Origin: Pseudomonas cichorii
Lineage (GTDB): Bacteria > Pseudomonadota > Gammaproteobacteria > Pseudomonadales > Pseudomonadaceae
Assembly: GCF_018343775.1 (NCBI RefSeq)
Contig: NZ_CP074349.1
Coordinates: forward strand, 1,292,001 to 1,356,000
Direction: 5' to 3'
DNA: 64,000 nt
Shown: piece by piece, positions 31,970-40,531 of the stretch
Numbering within the stretch: the first letter of the stretch is position 1
How the letters are laid out: each line of letters starts with the position of its first letter
The notes under the pieces: generated by a model
Told to the model about the DNA's origin: nothing
The model's database searches: none
What the model saw: the letters and a program-made list of their open reading frames with translations, nothing else
Made by a program: the position numbers and the translations under genes

Positions 31970-32866
31970 ATGTCTGCTATCGACCACCCACTGATCGACC
32001 GTTTTCTGGATGCGCTCTGGCTGGAAAAAGGTTTGTCCGATAACACCCGTGACTCTTATCGCAGTGATCTGGCCCTGTTCAATGGCTGGCTGCAGGAGCG
32101 CAACGTTGATCTGATCGAAGCCGGGCGTGATGTGATTCTCGATCACCTGTCCTGGCGAATGGATCAGGGTTACAAGCCCCGTTCGACGGCCCGCTTTCTG
32201 TCCGGAGCCCGTGGTTTCTATCGCTACCTGCTGCGTGAGCGGCTGATCGCTGTCGATCCGACCTTGCTGATCGATATGCCGCAACTGGGCAAGCCACTGC
32301 CCAAATCCCTGTCCGAAGCCGATGTGGAAGCCCTGCTGGCGGCGCCTGATCTGAGCGAGCCGATCGGTGAGCGTGACCGGGCGATGCTGGAGGTGCTTTA
32401 TGCCTGTGGCCTGCGGGTCACTGAGCTCATCAGCCTGACTCTGGAGCAGGTCAATCTGCGTCAGGGTGTCCTGAGAATCATGGGCAAGGGCAGTAAGGAA
32501 AGGTTGGTGCCCATGGGAGAAGAGGCTATTGTCTGGGTCGAACGGTACATGCGCGGTGCTCGTGACGAGCTGCTGGGCGGACGTCCCAGTGATGTTCTGT
32601 TTCCCAGCCTGCGTGGTGAGCAAATGACGCGGCAGACCTTCTGGCATCGCATCAAGCATCAGGCAGCGGTCGCGGGTATCAGCAAGTCACTGTCGCCCCA
32701 TACCTTGCGTCATGCCTTTGCCACTCATTTGCTCAATCATGGTGCCGACTTGCGGGTCGTCCAGATGTTGCTGGGTCACAGTGATCTGTCCACGACACAG
32801 ATTTATACCCATGTTGCCCGGGCTCGCTTGCAAGAGATGCATGCCAGGCACCATCCACGGGGCTGA
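31970..32866 (+). CDS. xerD: Tyrosine recombinase XerD
   Basis: XerD, with XerC, resolves chromosome dimers at dif under FtsK control. The 298-residue enzyme carries the catalytic set: Arg in ACGLRVTELISL, Lys in GKGSKERLVP, His-x-x-Arg in LSPHTLRHAFATHLL, and His/Tyr in LLGHSDLSTTQIYTHV. The N-terminal core-binding domain is complete. ATG 31970 is the family start; the frame upstream overlaps the rplS terminator. It precedes dsbC, the usual Pseudomonas order. Confidence 0.96.
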   Translation: MSAIDHPLIDRFLDALWLEKGLSDNTRDSYRSDLALFNGWLQERNVDLIEAGRDVILDHLSWRMDQGYKPRSTARFLSGARGFYRYLLRERLIAVDPTLLIDMPQLGKPLPKSLSEADVEALLAAPDLSEPIGERDRAMLEVLYACGLRVTELISLTLEQVNLRQGVLRIMGKGSKERLVPMGEEAIVWVERYMRGARDELLGGRPSDVLFPSLRGEQMTRQTFWHRIKHQAAVAGISKSLSPHTLRHAFATHLLNHGADLRVVQMLLGHSDLSTTQIYTHVARARLQEMHARHHPRG

Positions 32867-32998
32867 TCCTGATTTAAGTTGTGTTTGTCCGGGTCGGTGT
32901 TACAGGCCTTATGTGATAGGCTTTGGCGGTTTCACAGACTGAAGTCGGCGTCAGTGTTTTTCAGCGCCGCCGGTCTGTCCGCCGTTATAGGAGTTTTC

Positions 32999-33739
32999 AT
33001 GCGCTTGCCTCATATTTTTGCTGCCGCCATTGTTGCCCTGGCCGGCTCTTTCAGTGCCTTTGCCGTGGCCGATGCAGTACCCGATCAAGCCATTCGCAAG
33101 ACGCTGGAATCGCTTCAACTGGAGTTGCCTGTAGAAAGCATTGCAGCCAGCCCGCTCAATGGCCTCTATGAAGTCAAGCTCAAGGGCGGCCGCGTTCTTT
33201 ATGCCAGTGCCGACGGCCAGTTCGTGGTGCAGGGTTACCTGTTCCAGATCCAAGACGGCAAGCCGGTCAACCTGACCGAGAAGACCGAGCGTCAGGCGAT
33301 CTCGAAGACCATCAATGGCGTTCCAGTCGCCGAGATGGTGGTTTATCCGGCCATTGGCGAAACCAAGTCGCACATCACCGTTTTCACCGACACCACCTGC
33401 CCTTATTGCCACAAGCTGCATGAGGAAGTAGGGCAGTTGAACAAGATGGGGATCGAGGTTCGCTACCTGGCTTTCCCGCGTCAGGGTCTGGGCTCGCCGG
33501 GCGACCAGCAACTGCAGGCGGTCTGGTGCTCCAAGGATCGCAAGGAAGCCATGGACCGCATGGTCGATGGCAAGGACATCAAGGCGCCGAAGTGCGAGAA
33601 CCCGGTGACCAAACAATTTGCAATGGGCCAGTCGATTGGCGTGAACGGTACGCCGGCCATTGTTCTGGCTGATGGCCAGCTGATTCCTGGTTATCAGCCG
33701 GCTGCCCAGATTGCCAAGCTGGCGCTGGGTGCCAAATAA
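32999..33739 (+). CDS. dsbC: Thiol:disulfide interchange protein DsbC
   Basis: DsbC is the periplasmic disulfide isomerase, kept reduced by DsbD. The 246-residue precursor has a signal peptide (FAAAIVALAGSFSAFAVA), an N-terminal dimerisation domain and a thioredoxin domain with FTDTTCPYCHKLHEE (CPYC) and the cis-Pro loop VNGTPAIVLADG. A second Cys pair (WCSKD, KCENP) is also conserved. It has a TAGGAGTTTTC ribosome binding site. The following intergenic region contains several hairpins before hom. Confidence 0.95.
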   Translation: MRLPHIFAAAIVALAGSFSAFAVADAVPDQAIRKTLESLQLELPVESIAASPLNGLYEVKLKGGRVLYASADGQFVVQGYLFQIQDGKPVNLTEKTERQAISKTINGVPVAEMVVYPAIGETKSHITVFTDTTCPYCHKLHEEVGQLNKMGIEVRYLAFPRQGLGSPGDQQLQAVWCSKDRKEAMDRMVDGKDIKAPKCENPVTKQFAMGQSIGVNGTPAIVLADGQLIPGYQPAAQIAKLALGAK

Positions 33740-33781
33740 TCCTGCATCGTCACAGTCTGGTCAGGAAAGCCTCATGGGCAT

Positions 33782-33874
33782 GGGGTGACGCCTTGGCGTC
33801 ACCCCGCTAAAAAATTGGAGTCGCATGGTGACATGCGGCTGTTTTCCACGGCCGACTTCGGTGCGGCCGTTTTT
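33782..33874 (+). promoter_or_regulatory. Structured leader with terminator-like stem before hom
   Basis: There are three hairpins. GGGGTGACGC / GCGTCACCCC with CTTG loop is at 33782-33805. CGCATG / CATGCG is at 33823-33837. ACGGCCG / CGGCCGT at 33848-33870 is followed at once by T (33870-33874). The last has intrinsic-terminator form and ends 14 bases before the hom GTG, next to the GGGGAG ribosome binding site. It is either the dsbC terminator or an attenuator/occluder for hom. Confidence 0.55.
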
Positions 33875-33888
33875 CGGGGAGTTCATCA

Positions 33889-35193
33889 GTGAAACCGGTC
33901 AAAGTAGGCATCTGTGGGCTGGGTACTGTCGGTGGCGGTACCTTTAACGTACTTCAGCGTAACGCCGAGGAGATTGCCCGCCGTGCCGGGCGTGGAATCG
34001 AAGTTGCGCAAATTGCGGTTCGTACACCAAACCCCAACTGCCAGATTACCGGTACACCCACCACCAGCGACGTATTCGCCGTGGCGGAAAATCCTGAAAT
34101 CGATATCGTCGTCGAGCTGATCGGTGGCTACACCGTCGCCCGTGAGCTGGTGCTCAAGGCCATCGAAAACGGCAAGCACGTGGTGACCGCCAACAAGGCG
34201 CTGATCGCGGTACATGGCAATGAAATCTTCGCCAAGGCCCGTGAAAAGGGCGTGATCGTGGCCTTCGAAGCCGCTGTTGCGGGCGGTATCCCGGTCATCA
34301 AGGCCATCCGTGAAGGCCTGTCGGCAAACCGTATCAACTGGGTTGCCGGGATCATCAACGGCACCGGTAACTTCATCCTCACCGAAATGCGCGAGAAAGG
34401 CCGTACTTTCCCGGACGTCCTGGCTGAAGCCCAGGCCCTGGGTTACGCCGAAGCCGATCCGACCTTCGACGTGGAAGGCATCGACGCAGCCCACAAGCTG
34501 ACGATTCTGGCTTCCATTGCATTCGGTATCCCGTTGCAGTTCGACAAGGCCTACACCGAAGGCATCACCAAGCTGACCACTGCCGACGTGAACTACGCCG
34601 AAGCCCTGGGCTATCGCATCAAGCACCTGGGCGTTGCCCGCAGCACGGAGCAGGGTATCGAGCTGCGGGTTCACCCGACGCTGATCCCGGCCGATCGCCT
34701 GATTGCCAACGTCAATGGCGTGATGAACGCTGTCATGGTCAATGGCGATGCTTCGGGTTCGACCCTGTTCTACGGTGCTGGTGCCGGCATGGAGCCAACG
34801 GCTTCTTCCGTGGTGGCGGATCTGGTGGACGTCGTGCGTGCCATGACTTCCGACCCTGAAAATCGCGTACCTCACCTGGCGTTCCAGCCCGATTCTCTGT
34901 CCGCTCACCCGATCCTGCCGATCGAGGCGTGCGAAAGTGCCTATTATCTGCGCATCCAGGCCAAGGACCATCCGGGCGTGCTGGCGCAGGTTGCAAGCAT
35001 CCTGTCCGAACGCGGCATCAATATTGAATCGATCATGCAGAAGGAAGTCGAAGAACAGGACGGCCTGGTTCCGATGATTCTGCTGACGCACCGCGTACGC
35101 GAGCAGCGCATGAACGATGCGATCACGGCGCTTGAAGCCTTGCAGGATGTGGTAGGCCCCGTTGTGCGGATTCGTGTCGAACATCTGAATTAA
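33889..35193 (+). CDS. hom: Homoserine dehydrogenase
   Basis: Hom reduces aspartate semialdehyde to homoserine, the branch point to threonine and methionine. The 434-residue protein has an NAD(P) fold (VKVGICGLGTVGGGTFNVL), the catalytic region (GGIPVIKAIREGLSANRI, NGTGNFILTEM, YAEADPTFDVEGIDAAHKL) and a C-terminal ACT domain (KDHPGVLAQVASILSERGIN) for threonine feedback. It starts with GTG behind GGGGAGTTCATCA. The 107 bases to thrC contain a repeat; the two genes form the usual hom-thrC pair. Confidence 0.97.
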   Translation: MKPVKVGICGLGTVGGGTFNVLQRNAEEIARRAGRGIEVAQIAVRTPNPNCQITGTPTTSDVFAVAENPEIDIVVELIGGYTVARELVLKAIENGKHVVTANKALIAVHGNEIFAKAREKGVIVAFEAAVAGGIPVIKAIREGLSANRINWVAGIINGTGNFILTEMREKGRTFPDVLAEAQALGYAEADPTFDVEGIDAAHKLTILASIAFGIPLQFDKAYTEGITKLTTADVNYAEALGYRIKHLGVARSTEQGIELRVHPTLIPADRLIANVNGVMNAVMVNGDASGSTLFYGAGAGMEPTASSVVADLVDVVRAMTSDPENRVPHLAFQPDSLSAHPILPIEACESAYYLRIQAKDHPGVLAQVASILSERGINIESIMQKEVEEQDGLVPMILLTHRVREQRMNDAITALEALQDVVGPVVRIRVEHLN

Positions 35194-35199
35194 TTGATA

Positions 35200-35280
35200 G
35201 CGGCAAGCGACAAGCTGCAAGCTGCAAGTCAGAAGCCCGTGTGCTCTTGCTTGAAGCGTGTAGCTTGAAACTTGCAGCTC
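35200..35280. repeat. CAAGCTGCAAG-type intergenic repeat between hom and thrC
   Basis: AGCTGCAAG occurs twice in overlap (35213-35221 and 35220-35228), and its reverse complement CTTGCAGCT occurs at 35271-35279. Related TTGAAGC/AGCTTGAA words lie between. Repeats of this composition are common between Pseudomonas genes. Here it sits inside the hom-thrC transcription unit and can fold into a hairpin. Confidence 0.6.
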
Positions 35281-35300
35281 AAACCAAAGGTTTGAAAAAA

Positions 35301-36710
35301 ATGCGCTACATCAGTACCCGCGGCCAGGCGCCAGCGTTGAATTTTGAAGATGTGTTGCTTGCAGGTCTCGCCAGCGATGGCGGCCTGTACGTGCCGGAAA
35401 ACCTGCCACGTTTCACTCAGGAAGAAATCGCTTCCTGGGCTGGCCTGCCGTATCACGAGCTGGCTTTCCGGGTCATGCGTCCTTTCGTGGATGGCTGCAT
35501 CCCGGATGCCGACTTCAAGAAGATCCTCGAAGAAACCTACGGCGTATTCGCCCACAGTTCGGTTGCGCCGCTGCGCCAGCTGGGCGGCAACGAGTGGGTA
35601 CTTGAGCTGTTCCACGGCCCGACCCTGGCGTTCAAGGACTTCGCCCTGCAATTGCTCGGCCGTCTGCTGGATTACGTGCTGGCCAAGCGTGGCGAGCGAG
35701 TGGTCATCATCGGTGCCACTTCCGGTGATACCGGCTCTGCGGCGATTGAAGGCTGCCGTCGTTGCGACAACGTCGATATCTTCATCCTGCACCCCAACAA
35801 GCGTGTTTCGGACGTTCAGCGCCGCCAGATGACCACCATCTTCGGCGACAACATCCACAACATCGCCATCGAAGGCAACTTCGACGACTGCCAGGAAATG
35901 GTCAAGGCCAGCTTCGCTGACCAGGGCTTCCTCAAGGGCACCCGTCTGGTAGCGGTCAACTCGATCAACTGGGCGCGGATCATGGCCCAGATCGTCTACT
36001 ACTTCCACGCGGCCCTGCAGTTGGGCGGCCCGGCACGTTCGGTATCGTTCTCGGTGCCTACCGGCAACTTCGGCGACATCTTCGCCGGTTACCTGGCACG
36101 CAACATGGGGCTGCCGGTCAATCAACTGATCGTCGCGACCAACCGCAACGACATCCTGCACCGCTTCATGAGCGGCAATCAGTACGTCAAGGAAACCCTG
36201 CACGCCACGCTGTCGCCTTCGATGGACATCATGGTGTCGTCGAACTTCGAGCGTCTGCTGTTCGATATGCATGGTCGCAGTGGTGCAGCCATTGCCGGTC
36301 TGATGGACACCTTCAAGCAGGGTGGCGGTTTCAGTGTCGATGAAGATCGCTGGACCGAAACACGCAAGCTGTTCGACTCGCTGGCGGTCAGCGACGAACA
36401 GACCTGCGAAACCATCGCCGAAGTGTTTGCACGTACCGGTGAAGTGCTGGATCCGCACACCGCAATCGGCGTCAAGGCCGCACGCGATTGCCGTCGTAGC
36501 CTCGACACGCCAATGGTGATCCTGGGCACTGCCCATCCGGTCAAATTCCCTGAGGCAGTGGAGAAGGCAGGCGTAGGAAAAGCGCTTGAGCTGCCTGCAC
36601 ATTTGTCTGATTTGTTCGAGCGCGACGAGCGCTGCACTGTTTTGCCAAATGACCTCAAAGCCATGCAGGCCTTTGTCAGCCAGCACGGTAACCGCGGAAA
36701 ACCGTTATAA
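35301..36710 (+). CDS. thrC: Threonine synthase
   Basis: ThrC is the PLP enzyme that converts O-phosphohomoserine to threonine. The 469-residue protein shows the N-terminal MRYISTRGQAPALNFEDVLL, the PLP-lysine motif HGPTLAFKDFALQLLG, the phosphate-binding GATSGDTGSAA, and SVPTGNFGDIFAGYLA. This is the long Class-I form. ATG 35301 is preceded by AAAGG; the upstream part of the frame is the intergenic repeat. It ends at a strong terminator. Confidence 0.97.
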   Translation: MRYISTRGQAPALNFEDVLLAGLASDGGLYVPENLPRFTQEEIASWAGLPYHELAFRVMRPFVDGCIPDADFKKILEETYGVFAHSSVAPLRQLGGNEWVLELFHGPTLAFKDFALQLLGRLLDYVLAKRGERVVIIGATSGDTGSAAIEGCRRCDNVDIFILHPNKRVSDVQRRQMTTIFGDNIHNIAIEGNFDDCQEMVKASFADQGFLKGTRLVAVNSINWARIMAQIVYYFHAALQLGGPARSVSFSVPTGNFGDIFAGYLARNMGLPVNQLIVATNRNDILHRFMSGNQYVKETLHATLSPSMDIMVSSNFERLLFDMHGRSGAAIAGLMDTFKQGGGFSVDEDRWTETRKLFDSLAVSDEQTCETIAEVFARTGEVLDPHTAIGVKAARDCRRSLDTPMVILGTAHPVKFPEAVEKAGVGKALELPAHLSDLFERDERCTVLPNDLKAMQAFVSQHGNRGKPL

Positions 36711-36734
36711 CCGAATCGTTGTGTAACAACTTAG

Positions 36735-36754
36735 GGCCCGCCACTTGGCGGGCC
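36735..36754 (+). terminator. Intrinsic terminator after thrC
   Basis: A stem GGCCCGCC / GGCGGGCC with ACTT loop, followed by TTCTCGTTTT, 24 bases after the thrC stop. Confidence 0.85.
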
Positions 36755-36830
36755 TTCTCGTTTTCCCGTGCCAAACTTTGGAGGTTTTCAAGTCTCTACG
36801 GATGAGTCAGTTGTTGTGAAACAGGCAAGT

Positions 36831-39800
36831 ATGCAAAGTCGGGTCAGGGTGACCGGCAACCTGATCATTGAACGTGCAGGGCGCACGATTTTATTCCTGC
36901 TGTTGCTGTGTCTCGGCCAGATGGCGGGTGCAGCACAGAGTCTGCCTTTTGCACTGAGCGCGCCTTTTGTGGTGCTGGAGGATCTGCATCTGGAGGATGC
37001 GGATCGCCAGTGGCTGGAGCAGCGCAAGGTTTTGCGGGTCGGTATTGCGATTGCCGACTACGAGCCGGTCGATATCACCAGCGACCGTAATCGCTATCAG
37101 GGCATCAGCGCCGATTACCTCAGCCTGATTGGCGACAAGCTGAACATGCCGATCCAGGTGACCGGTTTTGCCGAGCGCGATCATGCCATTGCCGCACTGC
37201 GCAGAGGCGCCATTGATATTGTTACCAGCGCCAACGGTTTCGAGCGCGGGGTGAAGGGCCTGGAGTTTTCCAGCGTCTACATGCCCGATCATTCGGTAGT
37301 GGTCACACGAGGCAGTGATCCGGTCCCGTCGCGCAGGCTGGAAGGTAAAAAAGTCGTATTGCTCGACGGATATGCCGACTCGAAAACCGTTCATGCCACC
37401 TATCCCGACAGCGAAATCATTATCGCTCCCAACCTCTACAGCGCCCTTGAGGCCTTGAGCCAGGGTGAGGTCGACGCCTTTATCGGCAATGAAGTGATCG
37501 TGCGTTCCTACAATGCCTTGCGGCCTTACCTGGGCTTGCAGGTCAAGTTTGAAAGCGCATTGCCGTCAGTGGGGTTTGCGTTTGCCGTACGCCAGGACGA
37601 ACAGCGGCTATTGAGTCTGATAAACCGGGTATTGAGCAGTCTCGACCCCTCCGTGGGGCGTGAAGTGCTGGGGCGCTGGACCCAGGGGCTGGGAGCTGAT
37701 GTGGTCGGGCAACGTATCACGCTCTCTGGAGCGGAAAGACGCTGGGTTGCCAAGCACCCCAGCGTAACGGTCTCGACCACCCAGCATCCGCCCTATATCT
37801 ACAAGGACAACAACGGCAATTGGGTCGGCCTCAATGTCGATGTGCTGGCGCGGATCTCGCGCATGACCGGCCTGCAGTTCGTTCACAAGGAAGTGTCCTC
37901 AACCCAGGACAGCATCGAGGTGTTGAAGGCCGCAGAGGCTGAGATGAATACAACCCTGGCCGAAAATGCCGAGCGCAGGCAGTTTCTGGATTTCACCTAT
38001 TCGTTCGGTGGCAATAGCTGGGTCTTTGTCGTGCGCTCCGACAGCTCTTCGCAAGTGTCCCTCAGCAGCCTTTCCGGACGAGTACTGGCATTGCCGGCCA
38101 GGCATGCGCTGGAGGAGGAGATCCAGCGCAACTTCCCGAACATCCAGCTTCGACTGGTCCCCACTTATGCCGAGGCACGCAAGCTGGTGGAAACCGGGCA
38201 GGCCGATGCCACGATCCAGAACGAAGCGGGCGCCTATCTCTTTCCGCCCGGCAGTTTGAAAGTGGCGCGCGGTGTCGACGGCAAATGGTCTCCCGATCAG
38301 TTTTCGGTGATCAAGTCGCAACCCGAACTGCTCAGCATCCTGAACAAGGCTCTGGAGGCGTTTCCGGTGGCCGAGATGCGCTCCATCCGCATGAAGTGGC
38401 TGGGCTCTGTCCTGCCTCAGCCGTCGATCTGGAGCCGGATTCCGCAATGGGTGTTCTGGTGGGTGATGCTTGCCTTGTTGCTCGGTGTGGTTTCTCTGGC
38501 GTGGAGCAGCCGTCTCAAGGTACAGATTCGTCAGAGGCTCAAGGCCGAGCGGCAGCTCAACGACCAGTTGGCCTTCAAGCATGCGCTGTTCGATGGCATC
38601 CCCAATCCCATTTATGTCCGCGACCTCAAGGGGCGGCTTATCTCCTGCAACCGCAGCTATGAAGAAAGCTTCGGGATCAGCTTCGAGCAAATGAACGGTC
38701 GCCGTCTGATCGATATCGACCTGATTCCGCGCTCGGTGTCCGAGCAGATGCATGCCGACTATCTCAGGCTTCTGGAAACCAGGTGCCCGATATTCGCCGA
38801 CAGGACCATGGAGCTGTCTGGCAGACATGTCGATGCATGGCACTGGACCGTTCCTTTCTTTGGTGCCGATGGCCAGTTGCAGGGACTGCTGGGTGGCTGG
38901 GTCGATATCACCGAACGCAAACGGCTGGAGGCGAGGCTGGAGGAAGCGCTGCGCCACGCTGATCAGGCCAGTGAAGCCAAGAGTGCTTTTCTGGCCAGCA
39001 TGAGTCACGAGATCCGTACACCCATGGGTGCCATCATCGGTCTGCTGGAGCTTGAGTGCGAACAGGCATTGCGCCGGAATGAAACGCCTTCGCAAGGGGT
39101 GCAGGTGGCGTGTCGGTCGGCCAGAGAGCTTGTCGCCCTGATTGGCGACAGCCTTGATCTGGCGAGGATCGAGGCGGGCGGGATGCAACTGTCGCAGTCC
39201 GTGACCGGGCTTTACTCTTTTTTTGAAGGCATTGTTCAACTGTTCTCGGCCCAGGCCGCGCAGAAAGGAATAGCGCTGAAACTGGAGTTTACAGAGCAGG
39301 CCCATGGCGACTACTGGCTCGACCCTTTACGTCTGCGCCAGGTGATGCATAACGTGCTCGGCAATGCCCTGAAGTTCACACAGCAGGGTTCGGTGGTGAT
39401 TACCGTCGGTGTGCTTGAAGAACACGGCGAGTCGTCGCGAGTACACATCAGCGTCCAGGACAGCGGGACAGGTATCGATCCCCATCGCCAGGAGCAGATC
39501 TTCCAGCCATTCATTCAGGCCAGTGACGATATTGCAGCCCGCTACGGCGGCACCGGGCTGGGTTTGAGCATCTGCCGACGGCTTGTTGAACTGATGAATG
39601 GCGACATCAGCCTGTACAGTGAGCCGGGGCAAGGCACCCGGGTGACCGTCAATGTGCCACTTGCCAGAGTGAAATGCCTGACGAGCGTGCAGAGTGAACC
39701 CCGCCAGCAAGGCCGCAGTGTGGGTGAGCGGAGTCTGCATCTGCTGGTGGTAGATGATATGTCAGCCAATCGTCTGGTGCTGACCCAGCAACTGGAGTTT

Positions 39801-40445
39801 CTCGGCCATCAGGTCGTACCCGCCGAAGGCGGTGCCCAAGCCCTGACTCTGTGGCGCGAGGGCGCATTCGATGCGGTCATCACGGACTGCAACATGCCGG
39901 GTATTACCGGCTACGCACTGACTGAGGCTATCCGCACTATCGAAGTGCAGGAAAAGCGTGCACGTTGTCCGGTCATTGGCTGTACGGCCAATGCGATGAC
40001 GGACGAAGGTGAGCGCTGCAAGCGCATTGGCATGGATGGGTTGCTGGTCAAGCCGCTGTCTCTGGAGCGATTGTCGATGAAGCTGGCAGAGGTTGTCCGC
40101 GAGCAGACATTCGATATCCATACCTTGCGGCGCATGACCCAGGCCAATGATGAGCAGATACAGCGCCTGTTGGGAGAGTTATGGAAAAACCTGAGGCATG
40201 AGCGTGAGGTCATGCAGCCTGCGGTCGGTGCCCATGACTGGAAGACCCTGAGTGCTTCCCTGCACCGCCTGAAGGGAGCCGCCTGCCTTGTGGATGCCGT
40301 ACCACTGGCCAAGGCTTGCGCCTCGCTCGACGTCAGTGTGAAGAGTGAGTCCGGTTCGACCTTGAGCGAACACTGGCCGGTGCTGGATGCTTCCATCGAA
40401 AACCTGCGAGCGGATATTGAATTGCAGTTGGTGCAGGTGCCCTGA
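36831..40445 (+). CDS. rocS1: BvgS-type hybrid sensor kinase (RocS1-like)
   Basis: This unorthodox sensor kinase has about 1204 residues. The signal/anchor segment (RTILFLLLLCLGQMAGAAQ) is followed by two periplasmic SBP_bac_3 domains (about 60-285 and 300-525). A membrane helix lies near 540-562, then a PAS domain (about 575-700). HisKA carries His726 in SMSHEIRTPMG. The HATPase contains NVLGNALKFTQQG, DSGTGIDP and GGTGLGLSIC. The REC domain has Asp1019 (ITDCNMPGITGY) and the HPt domain has His1145 (LHRLKGAAC). The whole phosphorelay is therefore in one protein. With the REC-EAL and REC-LuxR genes that follow it matches the RocS1/RocR/RocA1 (SadSAR) set of P. aeruginosa. I chose ATG 36831 (AGGCAAGT upstream); GTG 36816 is possible. 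Confidence 0.75.
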   Translation: MQSRVRVTGNLIIERAGRTILFLLLLCLGQMAGAAQSLPFALSAPFVVLEDLHLEDADRQWLEQRKVLRVGIAIADYEPVDITSDRNRYQGISADYLSLIGDKLNMPIQVTGFAERDHAIAALRRGAIDIVTSANGFERGVKGLEFSSVYMPDHSVVVTRGSDPVPSRRLEGKKVVLLDGYADSKTVHATYPDSEIIIAPNLYSALEALSQGEVDAFIGNEVIVRSYNALRPYLGLQVKFESALPSVGFAFAVRQDEQRLLSLINRVLSSLDPSVGREVLGRWTQGLGADVVGQRITLSGAERRWVAKHPSVTVSTTQHPPYIYKDNNGNWVGLNVDVLARISRMTGLQFVHKEVSSTQDSIEVLKAAEAEMNTTLAENAERRQFLDFTYSFGGNSWVFVVRSDSSSQVSLSSLSGRVLALPARHALEEEIQRNFPNIQLRLVPTYAEARKLVETGQADATIQNEAGAYLFPPGSLKVARGVDGKWSPDQFSVIKSQPELLSILNKALEAFPVAEMRSIRMKWLGSVLPQPSIWSRIPQWVFWWVMLALLLGVVSLAWSSRLKVQIRQRLKAERQLNDQLAFKHALFDGIPNPIYVRDLKGRLISCNRSYEESFGISFEQMNGRRLIDIDLIPRSVSEQMHADYLRLLETRCPIFADRTMELSGRHVDAWHWTVPFFGADGQLQGLLGGWVDITERKRLEARLEEALRHADQASEAKSAFLASMSHEIRTPMGAIIGLLELECEQALRRNETPSQGVQVACRSARELVALIGDSLDLARIEAGGMQLSQSVTGLYSFFEGIVQLFSAQAAQKGIALKLEFTEQAHGDYWLDPLRLRQVMHNVLGNALKFTQQGSVVITVGVLEEHGESSRVHISVQDSGTGIDPHRQEQIFQPFIQASDDIAARYGGTGLGLSICRRLVELMNGDISLYSEPGQGTRVTVNVPLARVKCLTSVQSEPRQQGRSVGERSLHLLVVDDMSANRLVLTQQLEFLGHQVVPAEGGAQALTLWREGAFDAVITDCNMPGITGYALTEAIRTIEVQEKRARCPVIGCTANAMTDEGERCKRIGMDGLLVKPLSLERLSMKLAEVVREQTFDIHTLRRMTQANDEQIQRLLGELWKNLRHEREVMQPAVGAHDWKTLSASLHRLKGAACLVDAVPLAKACASLDVSVKSESGSTLSEHWPVLDASIENLRADIELQLVQVP

Positions 40446-40531
40446 TTTTTTAGGACTTGTCTTATGGGGCATGCCCGATCGGCCCTCTAGAGTAAGGTCA
40501 CTTTCACCTCGATGTGATCTGGAAAATGACC

